Positions 56,571 to 64,000 of a stretch of DNA of 64,000 nucleotides are shown here, piece by piece. The notes under the pieces were generated by a model. It was not told the DNA's origin. It made no database searches and saw nothing but the letters and a program-made list of their open reading frames with translations. The stretch is taken from NCBI RefSeq assembly GCF_033568475.1, contig NC_133122.1:187817449-187881448 (forward strand). The letters run 5' to 3'. The stretch is from Henckelia pumila. Taxonomy: Eukaryota; Streptophyta; Magnoliopsida; Lamiales; Gesneriaceae. Numbering within the stretch: the stretch's first letter is position 1; each line of letters opens with the position of its first letter. Both the position numbers and the translations under genes were made by a program.

Positions 56571-57750
56571 TGTAACATCCCGATTTTATCTTAATTGAGT
56601 TTAATTGAGTTAATCGGAGATTACAGAGTTCAAGAGCCGACTTGATTTTGATCAAGGTCTATTTTGTAAATTTTGGATTTTTCAGGGACTAAAGTGCAAA
56701 ATTGGAGTTTAATATATTATCTTGACTTGGTTGTCATTCTTGACTCACTCCATCACCTTCCTCAATCGCCTATTCCACCATTGCTATGCCCCAACACCCA
56801 TTTCAAGCTTCCAGATTTCAGTTCGAGCTCGATCCGTCCGTTGGAATTTAATTCTGAAGGCAGTTAGCGATCACTGCAGCGAGAGCTTTGTTATATCATA
56901 AGTTTTTCTTCGATCAGCTAACCTTTTATTTTCGGATGTTTTTGGAATCGATTGAGTTTTGGTTATGTTGTGCTTGGCAGAGTTCTGATCGTTTATTCTC
57001 AGTCGGTTTTGAATTAGAGCGTCGTTCGAAATTGTTATGATTTTTGGAAGCCTATTTTCGAAAATCTAGTTTTGAGATTTGCTGGGTTTGAGCCTTTATT
57101 GTTGTCTTAGCATTGATATGAGTTCATATCGATATTGTACTGCTGTCTGCATTTCCGGTTTGATCAGTTTATAGTTGTTATGCCACCATTTTGAGTTTTT
57201 GAAATTTTGAACCGTTTTTGAGTTATAGAACTTTGGCTATTAAGCTTTGATCGTCGTTGTTGATCTTCTTTGCCTCCGTACAGATCGTTTGGAGTTTGTC
57301 GAGCCCTGTGTTAGCAGCATCCGATCGTCAAAGAGTTGGACGAAGAGCGGCAAAGAGATTACCTTGAGCCGTTGTTGTTGTTAGGTTGTATAATTTCTGA
57401 TATAACCTTTTATTGTAGCTTATCCAGAAGTTGGAGCTATTTGTATCAAAAGGCACAAGCAGACATCGTTTTAGCAAGATATCACACTCAAGACAGTTGG
57501 TTCTTGTGTTTCCCTTAAATCACATACTTGCATCAATACTTGTTCTAGAATGGAGAACTTGTATTTTGTGTTTGAACTCTTGTTATTATTGAATTATGGT
57601 TTAATGCATTTCATTTTCTTTATGCATTCATCTTGAGCCAAAATCCTTGATTTCAGCGGACAAAATGACCCTTTTATGTTAGACGTTTTGGGGGCTTTAA
57701 GCGAGTGGACTAGCCGTAGAGGTTCGCCTAGCCAAATGTGCAGTTAATCC
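56571..57750 (+). mobile_element. LTR-like fragment (Gypsy-type)
   Basis: Begins TGTAACATCCCGATTTT, a common start of plant Gypsy LTRs, and cuts the second copy of the LINE duplication. No coding content. Its right end is unclear, and no matching target duplication or continuation of the LINE relic was found beyond 57750, so a rearrangement has occurred. Confidence 0.5.
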
Positions 57751-59880
57751 ATTACAATCTAGAGCAATCCTTAGGCAATATACTTGCAAATGATGACAAT
57801 TCGAAGACTATGTTACTGAATTTTTCAAAATGAATTATAATCCCGCCATGGTTGAGAAGTACGTATATCGGGAGTTTCAACAATATTATGCGTTGATACA
57901 ATCTGAAAAAAATTGGAGTCGTCGACGAAGTCAAAATAAAGTTGTTGGAAGGATATATGTTGTTTCACCATCTGAAGGCAACTGGTTTTAACTCCGTATA
58001 CTTTTGAACCATGTTAAAGGTCCAAGTTCTTTTGAGGAACTTAGGAAAGTAAATGGGATTACATATACAACATTCAAAGAAGTAGTTGAAATGAGGGGTA
58101 TTCTCCAACAAGATGATTAAATTCTTCAATGCTTGCATGGAGCATGTTCTTCTAACATGCCATCTTCATTAAGAAGGTTGTTTGTCTCCATATTGATGTT
58201 TTGCCAACCAACAGGAGTTAGAGAACTTTGGGATGAGTTTAACCTATATATTTCTGAAGATTATGGTAGATATATTTTAGGAAATAGTGTATTCATCACA
58301 AATAAATTGTTTCTTGAGATACGACGATTGTTGCATCAATATAAAAAGAAATTGGATGACTATGATTTGCCATCAATAAGTACCGACTTCTTAGGTGATT
58401 CCTCACTTCCAATAATAATCGAGGATGAGCTCTCGATTGAAATACCTGGAGAATATTTGAGATCTATCGAACATTTAAATGTGCATCAAAATATGACTTT
58501 TGATATTATAATGGAAAGTATTATGTGCAATCACTCAAAAATTTTCTTCATTGATGGTCCAGGTGGGACTGATAAAACTTTTCTTTATCGATCAGTTCTT
58601 TCACATCTACAAAAAAATGGAAAAATTGCAATTGCAGTAGCAACTTCTGGAAATTGCTGCAACATTGTTATCAGGTGGTAGGACTGCACATTCACGCCTA
58701 CAAATCCAACTAAGACCGACAACATCAACACTTTGCAAGATAAACAAACAGTCAGATATTGCTGAGTTAATTAGACATGCAACAACTGTGGTATGGGATG
58801 AGGCTCCAATGGCAAATTGTTATGCTTTTGAAGCTGTCAATCAAACTTTTGAAGATATAATGGACAACCCATTGCCATTTGGGGGAAAAACTATGATTTT
58901 TGGTGGCGACTTTAGGAAAGTATTACCAGTTGTCAAACGAGGATCAATGAGAGATCAAATCATTTCAAGGTCGTCGTTTTGGAATTCTGTCAAGATATTA
59001 CATCTACTACAAAATATGAAATCTGCTCAAGATATTGAGTTCTCACAATTTATTTTACGTGTTGGTGATGGCTTAAAAGGTACTGTTAGCGGTAATTTTA
59101 TAAAGTTGTCGGATTCGATGATAGTACCATAGGAAGGTGAACAATCAATTCATCAATTAATTGATTATGGTTTTTCAAATATGGCAGATCATGTGCATGA
59201 TAAAAATTACATGGTTGAAAGAGCTATAATTACTACAAAAAATGTAGATGTTGATGAAATCAATGAAATGCTCATTATAAAATTTTCCAGAGAAGAAAAA
59301 GTATACACATCTTGAGACTCCGTAGAAGATGATAACAACAATCTTTTCCAAGAAGAGCTTTTGAATTCTCTTTGTCCGAGTGGTTTTCCACCTCAGAGAA
59401 TCACATTGAAAGAAGGATGTCCAATTACCATCTTAAGAAATGTTGCACCTGAACTCGAACTATGCAATGGAACAAGATTAATATGTCTTAATCTTGGGAG
59501 AAACTTTATTGATGCGGATATCATAACAGTTCCTCACAAGGGTACACGCTATTTCCTTCATCAAATGCCTATTAAAAGCGAAGAAAATTCAGGGCTGCCA
59601 TTTGAACTGACACGCAGACAGTACCCCGTAAGATTAAGTTTTGCTCTTACCATAAACAAGGCACAAGGTCAAACAATACCAAATGTTGGTATCTTCTTGC
59701 ATAATCATTTGTTTAGTCATGGCCAATTGTATGTGACACTTTCTAGATGAGTATCTAAAAAATCAACAAAAATTTTAGTAAAAGATGGAAAGTTACAAAA
59801 TCGATCAGGTGTGTACAGCAAAAACGTTGTGTACAGAGACATACTGCTACCAAATGGATGAGAAAAAATTAAATGTAAGA
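57750..59880 (+). pseudogene. Helitron helicase (Pif1-type), 5'-truncated and broken
   Basis: Frames in order: 57750-58120 (KTMLTEFFKMN-type and VNGITYTTFKE region, with stops at about 57988 and 58120), 58133-58681 (FCQPTGVRELWDEF, Walker A reading GPGGTDKT), 58665-59132 (VVWDEAPM Walker B, FGGDFRKVLPVV) and 59361-59750 (NGTRLICLNL, INKAQGQTI, HGQLYVTLSR). These are the Pif1-like helicase motifs of plant Helitron RepHel proteins. The Rep nuclease part is missing. The Walker A Gly-to-Asp change would abolish ATP binding. A cellular PIF1 gene is unlikely given the upstream Helitron-type segment and the 3' Helitron end at 61135. Confidence 0.85.
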
Positions 59881-61084
59881 TACCATGTGTTCTTTTTCTT
59901 GATACTGTAAAAACAACATTGTATTTAATCAATTATACAACTCATGAACTATTTTTTGGGAGGCAGGCGACCACTTAAAACTCAATGCTGACACAGCAAG
60001 AGATATTCAGGTTGTGCAAGTGGATACTATTACAAGATATCAACAAAATGTATTGTGGATGAATTTTCGGTTCCATATGGTATATCTTAATTAATTTTTA
60101 TTTTAATTATAATAAACAAATATCTTATAATTTTAAAAATAAGTCTCATCTAACATTGAATTTAATAATGTGAAGCCTACAAAGACGCAAATAATTGGTT
60201 TGGATTGGAAAATCACAATTGGGATGAAGACAAATGACTTTGGAAATTTGATTTTACAAATTTTTCGAAAACTCAAGAGGCATACGTAAGCAAGTTTAAT
60301 CCGAAGCTCATCTTTTTTATGCAAATAGAAAATGATGAGTACATTTTGTTAAGTTCTAATATAGTATGAAGAGAATTGGTTGGATTGAAGGTTGACACTT
60401 AACGAAGGTATGATAACATATACTCAAAAAATTAATACTAAATTCATCGTGTTCAATTTCGATTCAATGTTTACCATTATAATTTCATTGGTTAATTAGA
60501 AAGGCATAGCACGAAGAAAACATATAGAAGAAACGACATTTCAGGTACATGTGCGTTTAAATTTGAAAGTATAAAAATAATAATAATATCTTTTGTCGCT
60601 CTTACACTTTTACTCTTATTTATTTTTTATACTAACAGGAAAAAAAATCAGACCTCCCAATAATATTAACATAAAAAAGGTACTACATAAATAACAAATT
60701 ATGCTTGAATATTACTTTAATGTAATTGACAAAATTCTCGGTTTATAATTGTTATTCTTGAAGTTCTACGAGGGTCTGACCAGTTGATTCAAATAATTAT
60801 ATCTCATGTTTATAATGACATACATTTAAAACTTTTTTTTTCCAGTTTTTATATATAAGTGAAAAACAGGGGATAAAAACATTTTCCAATTAGATTTTAT
60901 GCTTTCGATTATTTTTTAAAATAATGGTAGCTAATGCTGGTGATATTGATATCAATACAATTATTGTGCTAAAAACATTCTGTGTAGTCCACCGATTAAT
61001 ATATTCAGTATGAGTATATATCACACACAATATTTTTATAATAATATCGTATTGTATTAAAATATATATATTAAAGTTTAATAA
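59881..61084 (+). other. Helitron 3' non-coding region
   Basis: Very AT-rich. A few short stretches near 60000-60400 might be decayed accessory coding sequence, but no domain can be named. Nothing else was recognised. Confidence 0.45.
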
Positions 61085-61135
61085 TTTCGCACATACGACG
61101 CGTCACACACGTAACGCTTGTGCCCCGATCGCTAG
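61085..61135 (+). other. Helitron 3' terminus (hairpin and CTAG end)
   Basis: GCACA and TGTGC arms (61089-61093 and 61118-61122), with inner GCGT/ACGC complementarity, form a hairpin. Eleven bases later GCTAG ends at 61135 and is followed by T. Helitrons end in a subterminal hairpin plus CTRR and insert before T. The orientation agrees with the helicase. Confidence 0.7.
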
Positions 61136-61393
61136 TATTAATAATATTGGTTCGGGTAGGAAATCTCGTCAAAAAAAAGATTTTATTCTTAATCTATTTT
61201 CCGATATTAATCGGGACATGGATTTATTTATTTATAACAATTAAGTTATAAAACGTAAAAAATTTGGGTTGGATATAATACATTAGATATGAATTATCGA
61301 AACAAAATTCGCAATTTGTCTGAAATGTCATAATGAAAATTGTGTTGATTAGGCTGCGGCACTGAATAATTGAAAGAGTAGCAAAGGAACTGG
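61136..61393 (+). promoter_or_regulatory. Short 5' flank of unknown-function gene
   Basis: Only 258 bases separate the Helitron end from the start codon, so the promoter and leader must lie here and partly within the Helitron. No clear TATA box or known motif stands out. Confidence 0.4.
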
Positions 61394-63118
61394 ATGGGCG
61401 GCAGTGAGAGCAGCAGTGGGGAGGAAGACGGAGACGCCGAGTGGAAGGCTGCCATAGATTCTGTAGCTGCGGTATCCTGCGCCGTTCTAGAGACATATGA
61501 AGACGAAGAACGAGGAATTCGCAAATCCCAGAAGGTCAAACACTACCAAATCAAGGTATCACTTTGTTCACACTGATTCATCAAATATTCCTTTGCGGAA
61601 TGTAAAAGGAAAATTTGAAATCGATATATAGCGCACCCCGGTTGCGCTACAATGTCAGGAGTATCACTAAGCTGATTTACGTTCACCTCTTTATTTCACG
61701 ATACAGGGAGCAAGAAATGCTAAAATTTATGATTTTTTTTAATCAATGGCTAGTTTAAAGAGGATGCCTTTCAAGTGTTTGATTTTCGTTTTGGTTATGT
61801 GAGAATGGACATAAACCGTTTATTTCCCCTTCAGTGTTGCTACTGGAAAGCTATGGCAGTATGGGCAAGATCCTCGTGCGTAATCTAGTTAAAAATGGCA
61901 GATTTGATAGTTTTTGACTATTGTAGCCATCTATAATTATACCATGGAACCCTTAAAAAATGTATCTTTAGGGCGTGCTAAATTGCATAATTCTCTCTAT
62001 GTAATTATGCCTTTGGCCTCTCTTTGTCTATCTTGTTACAGGCGCGAAAGTTACTGGATGAGATATTAGATAAGACTCTGGAAGTGGTGCCATATACAAC
62101 TCCTAGCACTCTGGACGAAACTTCCACTCCAACTGATGTTGGAGTTCGACTATTTAAACGTGCTCCTCCTGGGATAGTTTTTGATCACATAGGTAAGGAG
62201 TCATGTGACAATCAATTCTGTCATTGATTTCTGCGCATGTTTCATTGAAGTACCTTGAATTTGTCAGCCTAGAGGTGCTTACCGACTAATCTTTGAAGTG
62301 CACTCCGTGATTGTTTTCTCTTCAGAATTGTAAATTGCTTTTTTCATTGTCTGACTTGTGTTTGATATTAGAAGTTGTTTTGTGTGACCAGATGAGCTTC
62401 ATGGACCCAGCAAAAAACCAAAAATTCTCCCTGGAGAAGAGCTCGATGAAAAATCAAAGAAGGTGAGCATTTCTCTGATTTTGGCAACAATTTGACAAAG
62501 TCGCCTTCGCAAAAAATTTGAGCTCAATAGAAATGTTGACGATAAAAGGTTTTTCATTTCAACATGCCTCATCGCGTGTAGATCTGGAACTGAAAAAATA
62601 TAAGTCCATGATAATTATCCAATGTATACAAGTTCATGTGGTTTAGTATTGGGTAACAAAAGCCCATTAAATTACCCTTAATGCCATCTTGATCAAATAT
62701 GAAGGGGATTGTGCACTAGGGGTCATGAACTTTTACACTCTAGAGATTTTGGAATCATTTTTTTTTGCCGAAAGCTCAAATGTTTGGGAGGTAGCGAAAA
62801 CAATTAATTGATCCTTTGCCATGATTAACAGCCCGACTCCATGTGAAAATTTTCATGTTATACGGACTATACTTTTCATAAATTTTGTAGTTCAAGAAGC
62901 GACTTCAGTCTGTTGTTGTCGATGGGGCTGATATTGCTATCGCATCACGGGTTGCATGCCAGAAGTCATTGGCTAAACTTGAAGCAAGAGAAGCAGCAGC
63001 TAAGGCAGCCGCAAAAAGAGAGGAAGATCGGGTAGCAGAGCTGAAAAGGATTAGAGGAGAAAGATGGCTTCCTTCAGTAGCCAGGGATATGAGAGTGGGT
63101 CCCCAAAATGGGAGATAA
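61394..63118 (+). CDS. Small Lys/Glu/Ala-rich protein of unknown function, four exons
   Basis: Exons 61394-61555, 62042-62192, 62392-62462 and 62891-63118. All introns are GT-AG, the phases join correctly, and the product is 203 residues. Residues 1-25 are acidic and Ser/Gly-rich (MGGSESSSGEEDGDAEW). 25-105 is a mixed region including KHYQIKARKLLDEILDKTLE and FKRAPPGIVFDHID. Residues about 108-130 are basic (GPSKKPKILPGEEL). 150-185 is strongly helical and Ala/Arg/Glu-rich, probably a coiled coil (LEAREAAAKAAAKREEDRVA). The end is RWLPSVARDMRVGPQNGR. No signal peptide or membrane segment. I do not recognise the family. The clean splice structure and undamaged frame say it is a real gene. The start ATG is the first in frame. 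Confidence 0.85.
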
Positions 63119-64000
63119 TGTACTTTAATAGTTGCAGTACCTAGTCAAGATTTTTCCTAACCAGGTTTCGGAATGAGAAAAGAATGTTGAAGCTTGTTCC
63201 AGGGTAAAATTTGCTTTGAGGATCGTTGTATTTCATTAAACCAACGCACACTCTCATGATTGTTGACTGTTGAGTTGATACAACTATTAAAGTTATGCAT
63301 AATGTAAATGAGAGACCATTTGTGATGTGTTTCTCATTTAGGGATTGAGCTGAATAGGTAGTGGGATGTAAGCTTTTTTTCCACGTAATATGCAACGGAT
63401 GCTTCTCATGATGGATTTCATCACATTCTCATCCATCTTCAGTCTAATTGTAGAAGTTGAGTGTTGAATGGCTCCGGTTCATTTTCTTTTCTTTTTGCTC
63501 TTTCTCCAGTTCTGAGCATTCGAAGATTGTGGCTCAGTTGGTAGGTTAAGCTGTTGAGCCTTTTCCATTGCGGGGTTGCTATTCATGCTTGGTGGATGGT
63601 TTGGAGCGAGGCATAGAAAATAGAGGTATAGTTGGCAAGATTGTTGTTCTGCTGTCATTTTTCATGCTTGGAGTTCCTTTTTGCTAGGTCCTTTGCTATA
63701 GCCGTTATGGTTTGTGTTTTAACTACTGATTGAAGTGGAATTAATGTCAATTTTCTTTGATATTATCTCGTTCTAATCTCAAGCACACTGCATCTGAACA
63801 TGGACCTATTGATGGATGATCTTTCTCAAACATCTCCAAATTTTGTGTTATATATAAGTTTATTCTATAACTCTGTCTTGTGCGTGTCATGAACCTACTC
63901 TCTCGACTGAGGACAATAGGCCACTTAAAAAACAGTAACAATACTTTTGACAAAAACAAAAAGAAAAAAACAGGTGGGATACGATCATACGACCTCAAAA
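63119..64000. other. 3' flank of unknown-function gene
   Basis: Includes the 3' untranslated region. Nothing else is supported; an A-box-like sequence at about 63531 lacks a B box (see rejected). Confidence 0.5.

Noticed and set aside
63528-63600. tRNA or SINE candidate (GTGGCTCAGTTGGTAGG resembles a pol III A box)
   Set aside because: No B box (GGTTCGA-type) at the right distance and no cloverleaf could be drawn.

Overview
This is nuclear DNA of a flowering plant, almost certainly a eudicot. It is AT-rich, the genes have short GT-AG introns, and the repeats are plant-type Ty1/Copia, Ty3/Gypsy (CRM-like and Athila/Tat-like), L1-type LINE, Helitron and caulimovirid sequences. The species cannot be fixed from sequence alone. 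Only three ordinary host genes are supported: a mitochondrial ribosomal protein bL12 gene (4642-5133, +), a four-exon telomere-repeat-binding factor (single-Myb-histone) gene (6921-8555, -), and a four-exon gene for a small conserved-looking protein of unknown function (61394-63118, +). Everything else is mobile or viral DNA in layers.

Left part. 1-1623 (-) is the coiled-coil ORF and coat-protein region of a decayed endogenous pararetrovirus running off the window edge. A 2.5-kb LTR (1710-4181, -) separates it from a tRNA-Met primer site at 4280-4292. After the bL12 and TRB genes comes a complete but inactivated Copia element (9361-15672, +, target duplication ATATT) inserted just upstream of the TRB 5' end. 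A possible small inverted-repeat element and a LINE RNase H relic fill 15.7-16.9 kb.

Centre. 17327-55526 is one LINE insertion (-) bounded by a perfect 14-bp target-site duplication. It has been blown apart by later insertions. (1) A non-autonomous Athila-like element (19167-48417, +; GCAAT/GCTAT) carries gag and protease but no RT/IN. (2) Inside its gag is a CRM-like Gypsy element (21570-34648, -; GTCTG), whose pol was hit by two solo LTRs of one family (23399-26742, AAAAT; 28206-31214, CCTAT). (3) A 2.53-kb tandem duplication (33000-35531 and 35532-38071) spans the CRM/Athila boundary. (4) A Gypsy-type element with no recognisable coding sequence (40489-47923, +; GTTAA) sits in the Athila 3' LTR. 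(5) A SIRE-like Copia remnant (49649-53018, -) sits in the LINE reverse-transcriptase region. Subtracting these layers leaves about 5.6 kb for the LINE, 6.2 kb for Athila and 6.7 kb for CRM, all normal lengths, which independently supports the boundaries.

Right part. A second, 5'-truncated LINE relic (about 55680-56570, -) abuts an LTR-like segment and a decayed Helitron helicase (57750-59750, +). The Helitron 3' hairpin and CTAG end (61135) lie 258 bp upstream of the start codon of the unknown-function gene.

The most notable unexplained pattern is that three unrelated LTR families here each carry a cluster of CpG-rich short palindromes on the upstream side of the LTR TATA box.
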